Assembly (NCBI RefSeq): GCF_027579695.1
Contig: NC_083577.1
Location: forward strand, 32,477,198-32,541,197
DNA: 64,000 nt
Source: Neoarius graeffei
Taxonomy: Eukaryota; Chordata; Actinopteri; Siluriformes; Ariidae
Direction: 5' to 3'
In this document: positions 33,741 through 45,019 of the stretch, in pieces
How positions within the stretch are numbered: position 1 is the stretch's first letter
How the letters are laid out: each line of letters begins with the position of its first letter
Translations under genes and position numbers: made by a program
The notes under the pieces: model-generated
What the model was told of the DNA's origin: nothing
Seen by the model: only the letters and a program-made list of their open reading frames with translations
Database searches by the model: none

Positions 33741-33967
33741 TACTTTTAGGACTTGTGTGAAAATCTGATGATGTTTTAGATCATATTTATGCAGAAATAT
33801 ATAAAATTCTAAAGGGTTCACAAACTTTCAAGCACCACTGTATATTTTGAGATGTTATCTTTATTCTGTAAATATTTTGAGTTGCATCACTTAAAATAAA
33901 AATCACAACTTGTCCTTCAGGTCTTCCAAAAGGGAAAAAAATCGACTTACACTGAGAACAATAATCT

Positions 33968-33973
33968 TTTATT
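33968..33973 (-). other. Polyadenylation signal of the TRIM gene
   Basis: AATAAA on the minus strand, 44 bases after the stop codon at 34017-34019. The same neighbourhood is partly preserved in a second copy at 55838-55918. Confidence 0.65.
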
Positions 33974-34016
33974 CTGTAATATTTCATAAATGAACTGGAG
34001 TAAAACAACATGAGCT

Positions 34017-34558
34017 CTAATTCTGATTCACTTTTACAGAGCACTGAAGTGGGAGGATCTTTAGAGGAGATTTTTTGCAACCAACATATAGGAATGGCAG
34101 TAATTTGTCAGTAAATTTGTGTTTGAAAGTGTGTAAGTGTTTGTTAGTGAGAGGGTCGGAGAATGACAGCTTTCCTTTGTCCCAGTCCAGCTTCACTCTG
34201 ATCCTCTGGAGTTTCTGTGCTACTGAGAGGAGAGTGATTGGATGTGGTGTAGAACATGCTCTATATTCACCATTATAATACCACACACACCAGATCCCAC
34301 TTCTGGAGATTATCACCCCTTTCCTCTGAGCAGATTCTGTCATCACACCCACACTCCACCATGTACAGTCTCCAACTTCAACATCCCAGCACTGTGTCCC
34401 TGAGTTAAAGCCCTCGGATCCCAGGACACACCAATATTCATCAAATCTATCTGGATGATGAGGAAGTTTCTGTTTCTCACCACTTCGACACACACTGGTC
34501 AGATCATCAGATACAGTTAGTTTAGGATGAACAGTGTTGGGGTCCAAAGTTACAGGTG

Positions 34559-34626
<68 letters not shown>

Positions 34627-36783
34627 TTTTACATTTTGTTTTAATTGAGCTAACCTAATCTAATCATTACATTAGCATGGAACTAGATAACATTTGCCTA
34701 AACCAAAGAAATGATAACTGTAATAACAAAGTTATTAATAGACATGAATATCTTAATAACATGTCTTGTCTCCTTTCTCTGTATTTAAAGAAAAAATGGA
34801 AACAATCTTTATAATAAACATTTCTCAAAACTTTTGTAAGTTGCTGAAACGCTCCATTTTTTCCACTCAGTCCCTCTGCTCTCACTTCAAACGCTGAACA
34901 GTCTGATGGAAATAGAAGTGTTTCCAAATAAAACTTCCCCTACATTACATGAGTTCAACATGAAAGATGAACGCATATTATTACTATTACTATTATTATT
35001 AATACCAGACCACCGGCTAGTGGCCTAGTGGTAGTGCGTCCGCCTCTCGATCGGGAGATCGTGAGTTCTAGTCACGGTCGGGTCATACCAAAGACCATCA
35101 TAAAAATGGTACCTACTACCATCTGGCAAGGCATGCTGCAATACAGATGTGAGTGGGGAATTAAACTCTCGTGGTTACCAGAGGACTAGCCCCCCACTGT
35201 AACCCTAGCTATGTAATAGGTGAGAGGCCAAGGGCTGCGGAAACGGAGATCGGCCTGATGCGCCACATGGCGCGGGAAGGACTTTAACTTTTTAACTTTA
35301 ATACCAGACCAAAATACAAATGAACCATGTCATTATAATGACCACATTAGGGCTACTAACAAAGGCAGAAAAACAGAAAGGAAAAAAAACTATTCATGTT
35401 CAACACACACACACACACACACATTTAAGAGTCTTACTGTATTGGACAGTGTACTGCATCTTCTCCCAGACTCTGAACTTCAGGTTGGCCAGATGTTTTG
35501 CCACATGGATCAGTGCTCCTGAAAGCTCCTCTGGATGCTGCAGTGTGCTCTGGGCTCTGCAAAAACATTCAGGAGTCAGTGTTGCTGTGGGTTTGGATTC
35601 AGAAACACAGAGAATGAGAGAGACAGGAAGCACATCACTCACCTTTTCACTGTGGCCTTGTAGTTCTGTAAAACAACAAAGCAAATATCAGTGGATATGA
35701 TTTACATTTTTACCTGAGTGAAATGTAACATTTCTGATGATGGAAAGAAGTTTTACTTTCTCACAGTATAAATACTGACTAAATTATCCTCACTTTTAAG
35801 AATGAGACGTCTTCAGCTATCATCTCCTCTTCTATGGCTCTGATTGTGTCTGAAAGATATGATATGTCTTTGCTCAGCTTCTCAAGCTTCTTTTTCATCA
35901 TCTGACTTTTCTGCTCCTCTTCTTTGCACAGTGCAGTGATCCTGACTGCCTCTTCATCTCGTAGAAACTGGTGAAGCTTCTCAAACTCCTCTTTGATCTG
36001 AAGCTTTGTGTGCTGGGCCTGAAGCTGCAGTGAAAAGAGAATCAAATGAAACATAACTGATTATGCAATGATGCCAAATATAATTATTTGGGTGCATCAA
36101 ACAGCGCAAGGTGTTAAAATTAACCTGTCCCTATCCTAATTACAGTGGTGCTTGAAAGTTTGTGAACCCTTTAGAATTTTCGATATTTCTGCATAAATAT
36201 GACCTAAGACATCATCAGATTTTCACACAAGTCCTAAAAGTAGATAAAGAGAATCCAGTTAAACAAATGAGACAAAAATATTATACTTGGTCATTTATTT
36301 ATTGAGGAAAATGATCCAATATTACATATCTGTGAGTGGCGAAAGTATGTGAACCTTTGCTTTCAGTATCTGGTGTGACCCCCCTGGTGTGACATAGTCT
36401 AAAACAATTAAATGTTTGGACTGCCAAAGTTCATAATTAAAATATCTTTACTGCATTTATATGTTTATTAATTTACTGTTGATATTTCACAGAAAACATG
36501 ACATATCCATGAATAAAAGATCAGCAGCCTATTTTTTATTATATATACAGTATATATATATGCATATATATACACACACACAAGGGTAAGTCAAAAAGTT
36601 CTAAGACAAATGAAAAAAAAATCTTTATTTATGAAAATAATAGCTATTTCTCTACATATCCTCCATTTAAGTCTAAACACTTCTGCAAGCAATGTTTCCA
36701 TCAGAGAATTCCTTCTTTGTATTCTTTTTTGAATTCTTTTGAATTCCTTTTGATATTATAACATCTAAGAACTTTTTGACTTA

Positions 36784-36833
<50 letters not shown>

Positions 36834-37517
36834 GAGAGCGTGCACGTGACGTCACGAGGTCACATGATATTTGTTTATCTGCCATCTTGGACGGCAAGGC
36901 CGCGCATAGAACTTAGACAAACCCGTTCTAATTATCAAGTGTGTGGGAGTAGATCTTTCGAGAATGGTTATATCTTATTCAGCATTTGGTTGTACCAATA
37001 GACAGGGCCAAAAGGAGGGCCTGTCATTTTATAGAATCCCTGCAGACGAGGAGAGACGCGCAAAATGGGTGTCCACTGTGCGAAGAGAAAACTGGTACCC
37101 CAGTTCTACCAGCCGAATTTGTAGTGAACACTTCATATCAGGTAGGTGTAATCTTCTAATTCAATACTCCTAGTACATCTGTTAAGTTGATTTTTGGATT
37201 AAATGATAACTGCATACTTAGAAACTAGACAGAACAGTGTTTGTGGCCGTCAGTCCGCTTGATCTCTAACATTTAAAATGGCTATGCCTAGCCCTACTAC
37301 CCTGGCCTAGTCTATGACAATGTTTTATCTTTTTGGCTCATATATGCCTTTGAAAGGCCAATCCATAGTAGAGATGGCGAAAACTAAAAAAAATCTTGAC
37401 CGACCACCGAGCCTCATTAGCCGGTTAAAGTCGGTTAACCTATGAGTTTAAACAGGGATGCAAACGGCACTCCTTTTGGCGGATGCCGCCTTTTTTACGG
37501 CTGAATCGTGCAGATCC

Positions 37518-37548
<31 letters not shown>

Positions 37549-38292
37549 CGTTGGAGTGTCTGAATAATTTCATCAGAGTAAATTCTGTATTAAAATTACT
37601 AAATCAGCAAATGTCGTTACAGTCCATGAAACATAGGAAGTATGAGAAGAAAACAGTAAATCAGAAAGCTGCGCACGTTTTTGTGGAGGCTGCGCAAATG
37701 TGTGCAGCTTTCTGATTTACTGTTTTCTTCTCATATCTGGAACTGAGTTTAGATTTCGAACATTCTTAAGATAAAACGTCCTGCATAGTCTCTTTATGAT
37801 AAACGTCTTAATGCCACTTACCCGTGAGGTTATCAAGTAGACATTCTTCTTCGGTACCTTCCAGAGGTATAGTTGGGATACCCATCCCGCAACAAAATAT
37901 TTATAAGCTTCCAGGCTCTTGTAAGCTTTGAGGGCTTTGCCAGTGTAACACGATTCACGATTAACAAGAAAATTGTAAATGTCGTGGTAGGCCAGATCGG
38001 GCAAATCGCCAGCACCGCAGCTCCAAATTTCCCTGAACAAGGATTGTGGCAAGTTGTACGGATCTGCAATCCCCAACCTGGAACACTTTTCCACGTAACG
38101 CTGCCTCACGTCACCTTCAAGGTGCTGAACAAACTTAGACAAATTATCGTGCGATGTGGATGGGGTATTTTCCGAATTTTCTTGGGGATTACTCCCTGGA
38201 TCCATTATGCTCGCGCAAGGTAAACAATCCTGAAGCCGTCCAATATGGCAGAGTATACATGAACGGGTCACATGACTGCACATCCTCTATAG

Positions 38293-38364
<72 letters not shown>

Positions 38365-39550
38365 TCTCGTCTCGTCTTCTTCCGCTTATCCAGGACCGGG
38401 TCGCGGAGGCAGCAGTCTAAGCATGGAAGCCCAAACTTCCCTTTCCCCAGACACCTCGGCCAGCTCCTCGGGAAGAACACCGAGGCGTTCCCAGGCCAGC
38501 CGAGAGACATAGTCCCTCCAGCGTGTCCTGGGTCTTCCCCGGGGCCTCCTCCCGGGGGGACATGCCTGGAACACCTCCCCAGGGAGGCGTCCAGGATGCA
38601 TCCGAAAAAGATGCCCGAGCCACCTCAGCTGGTTCCTCTCGATGTGGAGGAGCAGCGGCTCTACTCCGAGCTCCTCCCGAGTGACTGTGCTTCTCACCCT
38701 ATCTCTAAGGGAGCGCCCAGCCACCCTGCGAAGGAAACTCATTTCAGCCGCTTGTATCCGCGATCTTGTTCTTTCTGTCATTACCCAAAGCTCATGACCA
38801 TAGGTGAGAGTCGGAACGTAGATCGACTGGTAAATTGAGAGCTTCGCCTTTTGGCTCAGCTCCTTCTTCACCACGACGGACCGGTAAAGCGACCGCATCA
38901 CTGCGGAGGCTGCACCGATCCGCCTGTCGATCTCACGCTCCATCCTTCCCTCACTCGTGAACAAGATCCCGAGATACTTAAACTCCTCCACTTGAGGCAG
39001 GACTTCTCCACCAACCTGGAGAGGGCAAGCCACCCTTTTCCGGTCGAGAACCATGGCCTCGGACTTGGAGGTGCTGATTCTCGTCCCAGCCGCTTCACAC
39101 TCGACTGCAAACCGCCCCAGTGCATGCTGAAGGTCCTGGTTTGAAGAAGCCAACAGGACAACATCATCCGCAAAAAGCAGAGATGAAATCCTGTGGTTCC
39201 CAAACAGGATTCCTTCCGGCCCCTGGCTGCGCCTAGAAATTCTGTCCATAAAAATTATGAACAGAAAAAAAATCCAGGACCGTGACGTCGCCCGGTAGGA
39301 CGCAGCCGGGGCCCCACCCTGGAGCCAGGCCCGGGGTTGGGGCTCGTATGCGAGCGCTTGGTGGCCGGGCCTTTGCCCATGGGGCCCAGCCGGGCTCAGC
39401 CCGAAGAGGTGACGTGGGCCCGACCTCCTGTGGGTTCACCACCCACAGAGGTAGCAGTAGGGGTTTGGTGCAGTGTGGATTGGGTGGCAGTCGAAGGCAG
39501 GGGCCTCGACGACCTGATCCCCGGACACAGCGGCTGGCTGTTGGGACATG

Positions 39551-39617
<67 letters not shown>

Positions 39618-39658
39618 GTGTGTGTGTATATATTTTATATATACATACACTGTGTGTG

Positions 39659-39693
<35 letters not shown>

Positions 39694-41607
39694 GTATGAT
39701 TTTTCGTGAATTCGTATTCCGTGACTCATCTGCATTTTGTAAACGGTGGAATATTTTTGCCTTAATTTTATATTTTAGAAAAGAAAGTAGGGCAGTAGTC
39801 TGGAAACAGAAATATTTCTCCATACTCTATTTTCATTTTTATATACTTATCCAGACCTGAAAATTACGAAAATCAAATTCCATACTTTTCCATACTGCAT
39901 AGGAACCCTGTTATAGGCTTCTTTTTTTTTTTTTAAACCTTTGTCGCATGTACATTAGAGCACAATGAAATTGTTTCTGGGCGGCACGGTGGTGTAGTGG
40001 TTAGTGCTGTCGCCTCACAGCAAGAAGGTCCTGGGTTTGAGCCCAGCAGCCAGCGAGGGCCTTTCTGTGTGAAGTTTGCATGCTCTCCCCGTATCCGCGT
40101 GGGTTTCCTCCAGGTGCTCTGGTTTCCCCCACGGTCCAAAGGCATGCAGGTTAGGCTAATTGGTGGCTATAAATTGACCGTAGGTGTGAATGTGAGCATG
40201 AATGGTTGTCTGTGTCTATGTGTTAGCCCTGCGATGACCTGGCAACTTGTCCAGGGTGTACTCCACCTCTCGCCCATAGTCAGCTGGGATAGGCTCCAGC
40301 TTGCCTGCGACCCTATAGGACAGGATAAGCGGCTACAGATAATGGATGGATGGATGGATGGATGGATGGATGGATGGAAATTCTTTCTGCATTGAACCCA
40401 TCTGAAGCAGTGAACACACGCATCTCCAGTGCCTGAGGAATATTTGAGGGTTCGGTGCCAAAGGGCACTTTATCCATGGATGTAAAGGGAGGGGAAAGTG
40501 CAGTTCATTCATGACCCCTACCCACACATTTTCCTGCTGGTTCAGGGAATCCCCATGGCTTTCAAGTGGTAGTTCACTTGAAATGACGACTGCTCTATGA
40601 TGAAATCATGGCTTTAATCCAGTTAAATATGATCAGTTTTAATCTCGATATAGTCTATTAAATTCACCATTATGGGTAACACTGGTTATTGTAATACCAA
40701 AGCATGGTTATAACGTTTTCTGTAATTTTTTGCATATAAACCTAAACATGGAAATAAGGTGTTATAGCATTAATGAAATTATTCACTATTCAGGTAGACC
40801 ACATAAATCATTATTGAATTGCCCAATTTTTTGTCAAGAGCCCAAATATTGTTAAAGGAACAAATTTAGACTGCGGACAGAAACATTCAAAACTTGAATT
40901 TTTGAGTAGGGAAATGATACATGCCATTAATTATAATATCAAACCCATGTTATTGATTCTAACCTTTATATGTTCTGCTGTCTGACTCCAGTTCAGTTTA
41001 CAGTCTGTAAAGATCTTCAGTTTCTCCTGTAGGTGCTTCATTGCAGTTTTGAGCTCCCCCTGAAATAAATTAACACACTGCATGGAGACTCTTTCTTTTA
41101 GATATTATTTAATTCATATAAACTAAATTATTTACAAAGTAATTGTCATAATTATGAATAGCAGCATTTGTTCACATGTGACCCATGAGCTCATATGTAC
41201 ATTTTATTTACCTTACAGTCTGTTACTGCCTCATCAATGGGGCACAATTTGTGGTTGGTGTGTTTTTTTGAAGTCTGACACACCACACACACCGGCTGTT
41301 GATCATCCAGACAGAAGAGTTTGAGTTTCTCACTATGCAAACGGCAGACTGCTTCAGACCCTGAAGATCTCGGCTTTCTCTCCTGTAAGAAAAGCTCACA
41401 CAGATTTTTTAAGGCCAGGTTTATGGGAGGATCATACACAGGTGACTGCCTCCTACAAAGAGGGCATTCTCTGAATGTGTTGATCTCCCAGAACTGCTGC
41501 AAACACTCTTTACACACACTGTGACTGCAGTGCAGAACAACAGGATCAGTGAAGATTTCACGGCACACGGGACAGGAGAAATCCTCCTCTGAAAACATAG
41601 AAGCCAT
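34017..41607 (-). CDS. TRIM-family E3 ubiquitin ligase (RING, B-box, coiled coil, PRY-SPRY), six exons
   Basis: Exons: 41212-41607, 40964-41059, 35794-36024, 35643-35665, 35438-35556, 34017-34558. Lengths 396, 96, 231, 23, 119 and 542 bp join in frame to 468 codons with GT/AG borders; the 96-bp and 23-bp exons are the standard TRIM sizes. RING C3HC4 at residues 12-51 ([17 protein letters not shown]), B-box 2 at about 88-119, coiled coil about 133-245, PRY-SPRY about 289-468 ([41 protein letters not shown]). The product should be a cytosolic ubiquitin ligase that recognises ligands through SPRY. It resembles the fish TRIM35-like/A33-like group, many of which act in antiviral signalling; orthology is not settled. 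No disabling change seen. Confidence 0.93.
34565..34623. repeat. (AC)n microsatellite at the SPRY splice acceptor
   Basis: About 29 AC units (GT on the coding strand) end only six bases before the SPRY exon at 34558, so the run forms the upstream part of the acceptor tract (GTGTGTGTTTTCAG). Confidence 0.95.
35012..35298 (+). mobile_element. tRNA-derived SINE (second family) in TRIM intron 5
   Basis: Head with A-box-like TAGTGGCCTAGTGGTAGTG and B-box-like GTGAGTTCTAGTCAC, body ending GGCGCGGGAAGGACTTTAAC. Flanked by a perfect 12-bp duplication TAATACCAGACC (35000-35011, 35299-35310). Unrelated in body to the DANA-like SINEs in the window. The second B-box C/G positions are changed, so it is likely inactive. 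Confidence 0.9.
36143..36394 (-). mobile_element. 3' end fragment of the 31818-type Tc1, in TRIM intron 2
   Basis: Starts at TA/CAGTGGTGCTTGAAAG and matches the terminal 250 bp of the element at 31818 (GTGAGTGGCGAAAGTATGTG) up to the last codons of the transposase (TCTGGTGTGACC), then stops. Confidence 0.88.
36583..36787. mobile_element. Mariner-type MITE
   Basis: Inverted termini GGGTAAGTCAAAAAGTTCT (36584) and the inverse ending at 36787. About 205 bp without coding sequence. Flanked by AC and GT simple repeats on either side, so the target duplication cannot be defined. Confidence 0.75.
36791..36829. repeat. (GT)n microsatellite
   Basis: Dinucleotide run immediately left of the THAP/YqaJ-type element copy 2. 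Confidence 0.95.
36964..37141 (+). pseudogene. THAP zinc-finger exon (copy 2)
   Basis: [51 protein letters not shown] then a donor CAG/GTAGGT. The last Cys-x2-His pair (CSEH) is intact, but the first cysteine of the THAP C2CH set is replaced (SYSAFGC), so metal binding is probably lost. Uninterrupted frame otherwise. Confidence 0.82.
37642..37734. repeat. 35-bp-stem hairpin
   Basis: 37642-37676 and 37700-37734 are inverse copies with one mismatch and a 23-base loop. It sits at the apparent internal deletion junction of the transposon. Confidence 0.9.
37822..38205 (-). pseudogene. Exon of a YqaJ/SWIM-associated protein (copy 2)
   Basis: From the ATG at 38203-38205 the exon is open for 128 codons ([57 protein letters not shown]) to a donor CGG/GTAAGT. 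It aligns throughout with 30454-30867. Later exons are missing. Confidence 0.68.
38284..38361. repeat. (AC)n(AT)n microsatellite
   Basis: AC units followed by a pure AT run of about 44 bases, directly at the 3' tail of the RTE copy. Confidence 0.95.
38362..39552 (-). mobile_element. RTE-clade LINE (Rex3-like) with inverted 5' segment
   Basis: 38386-39249 on the minus strand is the RT C-terminal third. From about 39262 the sequence switches strand: the plus strand carries the element's GC-rich 5' part up to [10 protein letters not shown], the endonuclease start of RTE proteins. The region between is missing. A 3' segment in one orientation and a 5' segment in the other fits twin priming during insertion; two independent insertions are possible but less simple. 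Confidence 0.8.
38386..39249 (-). pseudogene. RTE reverse transcriptase, C-terminal part
   Basis: Open for 287 codons: active site [13 protein letters not shown] intact, then [69 protein letters not shown] and a normal end. The start (endonuclease and RT fingers) is not present, so the piece is inactive although uninterrupted. Confidence 0.92.
39553..39694. repeat. (AT)n and (TG)n microsatellites
   Basis: Pure AT run 39553-39613, then mixed TG/AT and a TG run to about 39694. Tyr/Ile and Val/Cys repeat peptides here are artefacts of these runs. Confidence 0.95.
39979..40376 (+). mobile_element. DANA/Mermaid-like SINE with (ATGG)n tail
   Basis: Full head and body of the family seen at 23659, ending in ATGG repeats (40342-40376). 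Flanking GAAATTGTTTCTG (39966-39978) and GAAATTCTTTCTG (about 40378-40390) look like a 13-bp duplication with one change. The target is itself the tail of an older SINE (TGCATTGAACCCATCTGAAG). Confidence 0.93.
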
Positions 41608-42660
41608 TTTATTTTGTTGTTGTTGTTTTTCTCTCCAGAATGCTCCGAGTTTTACTGTCAGAATCAGAATCAGAATCTGTCACTGCGCTTATGCTCTGAG
41701 CAGCACACGTCTCAATAATAATAATAATAATAGTAATAATAATAATAATAATAATCTTTATTTCTTAAGATAAAGACACATTTTAAGTTACAAACAGCTA
41801 AAAACATTAAAATATAAACAAAACATGAAAAAAAATCAGAAATACTAAAAATACTGTGTTTACCATTTATACTTAAAAATAAGATTATTTACATAAGAAT
41901 TCTTAAATCTATTGGACTCAAGGACTTATTACATGCACCTGTTCTGGATTAGGGCACAATCACCGCACACTTATAAGATTTGATTTGATTCCTTTGGCAA
42001 TAAAAGTACATGTTTATAAAATGCATAAAAAACAGTACATTGACGAGAACACAAAACAAACCCCAATAAACATATTTCCATTGTGGTCCTCTAAGGATAC
42101 TGAAATCTGCATTCAATATGACCTGACCAAGCCTTCTATTCATATTGTTATTCTGGTTGTCGACTCACGTTTTGTATTTTGGATTCACTGCAAACAAACA
42201 AACAAATAAATAAACCCTGATGTAATTTCATAGTAACTTTCTACAGTAAATAACCGTGCATGAGGTTGACATTTAAAGAATGTGATTCGCAATGCATTTT
42301 GGAACGTACTCCTAGTGCAGGAAACTGATAAAATGCAAGTCTCACACACTCCACACTCACTGAACATGCACTGATCACATGCGTCAGACATATGCTTTCC
42401 ACGGGCTAATGGCACAGTTTTTCCCACACCTCGAGGAAGTCAGGTGCGCAACCTGTACTTGACAAGTACTTTGCCTGTATTCCTCCCCCAAACTTTCCCC
42501 CGGGTTCACCGCGACCCTGTGGCATGGCTGCGAGCTACCAAACCCTGCGACCCGTGCATGTCCAAAACACTTATGGCAGGTTGTGAGTGAGGCTTAAGTT
42601 AGGCTCTCCCATCCAGTAACATTCATAATGTTAACAATTCCAACAAGTTCAAGTTGCAGG
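41608..42660. other. 5' flank of the TRIM gene; no other gene seen
   Basis: Contains a GAATCAGAATCAG stretch and an AAT microsatellite (41713-41756) with an ATCTTTATTTCTTAAGATAA tail of SINE/LINE type. No clear TATA box was identified for TRIM. The rest is unrecognised AT-rich sequence. Confidence 0.5.
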
Positions 42661-42905
42661 TGTGAAGATTTGATGATGTTCCACATTGCACCACAAGATG
42701 ACAGTGGTGGTTTGTCACAAATCATGGTGACCATAAGTTCATGTGCAGAGGGAGTAGAAAAAGAAGATATAGGAAGTAGGATGTGGTGGTTAACGGGCCA
42801 GGAGTTGGAATAAATGATTCAATGAGTTCAAGATATGCAAGTTTTTTCATGCACAAATAATGAACAAAACATGGTACCAGAAGTAAAACAACACTGAGGT
42901 GCATT

Positions 42906-45017
42906 GTGAGAAGTGGCATGGATTGTTTAAAACCACCGGAAAGTTTGAAACTAACAGGGATTGTCAACAGAAATTGGCGCACCTTCAAGCAGCAATTCCA
43001 GCTATATGTCACAGCCATGGGACTGGAGATAAAGCTGGATGTGAGGAAGGTAGCGTTACCACTAATGATAGCAGGCCCTCAAGCCATAGAAGTGTACAAC
43101 ACATTCGGATTTTACAGTGAAAATTACAGGGAGAAATTGGACAAAGTGCTTGAGAAATTTGATGCACAACATATGAGAGGTATGTCTTTCGTTCTCGAGT
43201 GCAGCAACAGCATGAACCTTTTGATAACTTTCTGGCTGACCTGAAGCTAAAAGCACAGTCATGCAACTATGCTATGCTAAGAGACTCCATGCTACGGGAT
43301 TCTGAGAGAAATGGAGCTGACACTGGAAGGGGCTGTCAAGATCTGCCAGGCGAGTGAGCTGTCACAAATGCATGTGAGAGGGCGTTCAGTAAAATGGCGG
43401 CCACGGCTAGCATGAGTAATGGCGTGACTGTCGGCGCTGTCTCAAACCAAGGGAGGAGGCATGCACCGATCGGCCGACCTGTGCAGTGGACGGATGAATG
43501 GACATTCAGCTGCAAGTGCTGTGGCTCACAGCACAAGCCAAGACAGTATCCAGCCTTTGGTAAGCAATGCTCTAACTGCCAAGGGAAGAACCACTTATCT
43601 AAGCAGTGCTTCTCAAAAAGAAAAGAAGGGAAGACAAACACATCTGTGAACACAGTGGAGGACACTGATCTGAGTGAGACATTTTTTTGTAGGCGTGGTT
43701 AACTGGGAAAATGAACCAGAAAAAGAAATTGATGCTGTCGGAGAGGATAAATGGATAGCACCACTGCAGATAAATGGGGCTAGAATCACAATGAAACTGG
43801 ACACTGGTGCAAAAGCAAACCTGATCAGCATGTCTGACATCAAAGCAATGAAAGATAAACCAAGAGTACAAGGAAAAACAACTCAGCTAAAAGACTACAA
43901 TGGACAGAGAATTGAGTGTTATGGCACACACATGTAAGCTTAAGGTAACAGTAAAGGAAAAAGTGCACTGCCTACTTTTTTCTGTTGTTGCTGAGGGACT
44001 TGATTCACTGCTAGGAGATAAAGCCTGTGAGGATTTGGGACTGGTGAAAAGAGTATATCGCATCAACACAGCAGCGAGTACACCAAGTGACTCTGTTGAC
44101 TCTATAATACACAACTTTGCAGATGTTTTTAGAGGGTTTGGTGTGCTGCCTTTCACATACAAAATCCAGCTTAAAGAAAATGCACAGCCAGTTGTGCATG
44201 CTGCATGAAGAGTTCTGGGACCTCTGAGAAATCGTCTAAACAAAGAATTGGACAGGATGACGATGTTAGGTGTAATGAAAAAAAAGTCGAGGAACTTACT
44301 GACTGGGTTAACTCTATGGTATGTGCAAAGAAAAAGAATGGTGACCTGAGAATATGTATGGACCCAAAAGATCTGAATGAGAACATTAAGCCTGAACACT
44401 ATCAGGTACCTATGCGTGAAGAAATCACTGAAACTGGATGAGAGCAGTACCAAATATTGCACCTTTAATACACCCTTTAGCAGATATTGCTTCCTCAGAC
44501 TGCCTTTTGGCATCATCTCAGCATCAGAGATATTTCACAGAACAATAGAATTTTCCATAATTTTCCTCTATATTGTTTTAACATTATAGCGGAGCTGTAT
44601 GGAATCATTGATGACATCATCATCTGGGGCTTCACAGTCCAAGAGCACAATGCAAGGCTGACGAGAGTGCTGGAGTGGATACGTAAATATGGACTAAAAC
44701 TCAACAAGAGCAAATGCCAGTTTGGTGTTCAAAAAATCGTCTTCCTTGGAGACAAGCTCTCGGCACAAGGTGTCCAGCCTGACCAGGAAAAGGTCAAAGC
44801 TATACAGGAAATGCCAAGACCCACAGACAAAATAGGTGTGCTATGCATCATGGGGATGGTCAACTTCATAGGTAAATTCATTCCCAACCTGTCTGCCAAA
44901 ACATCCTGCATTCATGAGCTCCTGCACAAAGAAAGTGAATTCAAATGGACAGACAAACATGAATATGAGTGGCAAAAGCTCAGACAGACACTGACAACTG
45001 CACCAGTGTTGACATTC
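42906..45017 (+). pseudogene. Decayed gag-pol of the gypsy remnant
   Basis: Pieces in changing frames: gag (NWRTFKQQFQLYVTAMGLE, 42906-43244), Cys-rich knuckles (CKCCGSQHKPRQ..CSNCQGKNHLSKQC, about 43505-43615), protease with KLDTGAKANLIS (intact DTG, about 43795), then a stop-interrupted RT: NGDLRICMDPKDLNENIK, FLRLPFGIISA, the active site now GIIDDIIIWG (expected YVDD; DD kept), and the thumb/connection to APVLTFY. RNase H resumes at 46692. Confidence 0.88.
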
Positions 45018-45019
45018 TA

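Larger units (their letters stand above)
31818..33840 (-). mobile_element. Nearly complete Tc1-like transposon with nested MITE
   Basis: Terminal repeats CACTGGTACTTGAAAGTTTG (31818) and the inverse of CAGTGGTGCTTGAAAGTTTG (ending 33840), each next to TA (31816-31817, 33841-33842). The transposase is at 32040-33011. A 442-bp MITE (33299-33740) sits in the 5' region. The same family occurs at 36143, 61533 and 62572, which supply the empty-site sequence for the MITE. Confidence 0.94.
36830..38291. mobile_element. THAP/YqaJ-type DNA transposon derivative, copy 2
   Basis: Inverted termini TATAGAGAGCGTGCACGTGA on the left and the inverse of TATAGAGGATGTGCAGTCAT on the right, each followed at similar distance by GCCAT.TTGGACGGC. 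As in copy 1, a THAP exon enters from the left and a YqaJ-protein-type exon from the right. It lies between GT and AC repeats in TRIM intron 2, with a 35-bp hairpin at 37642-37734. Internal exons are missing. Confidence 0.75.

Noticed and set aside
38154..39860. Tyr-Ile and Val-Cys repeat proteins
   Set aside because: Artefacts of AT and TG dinucleotide runs.
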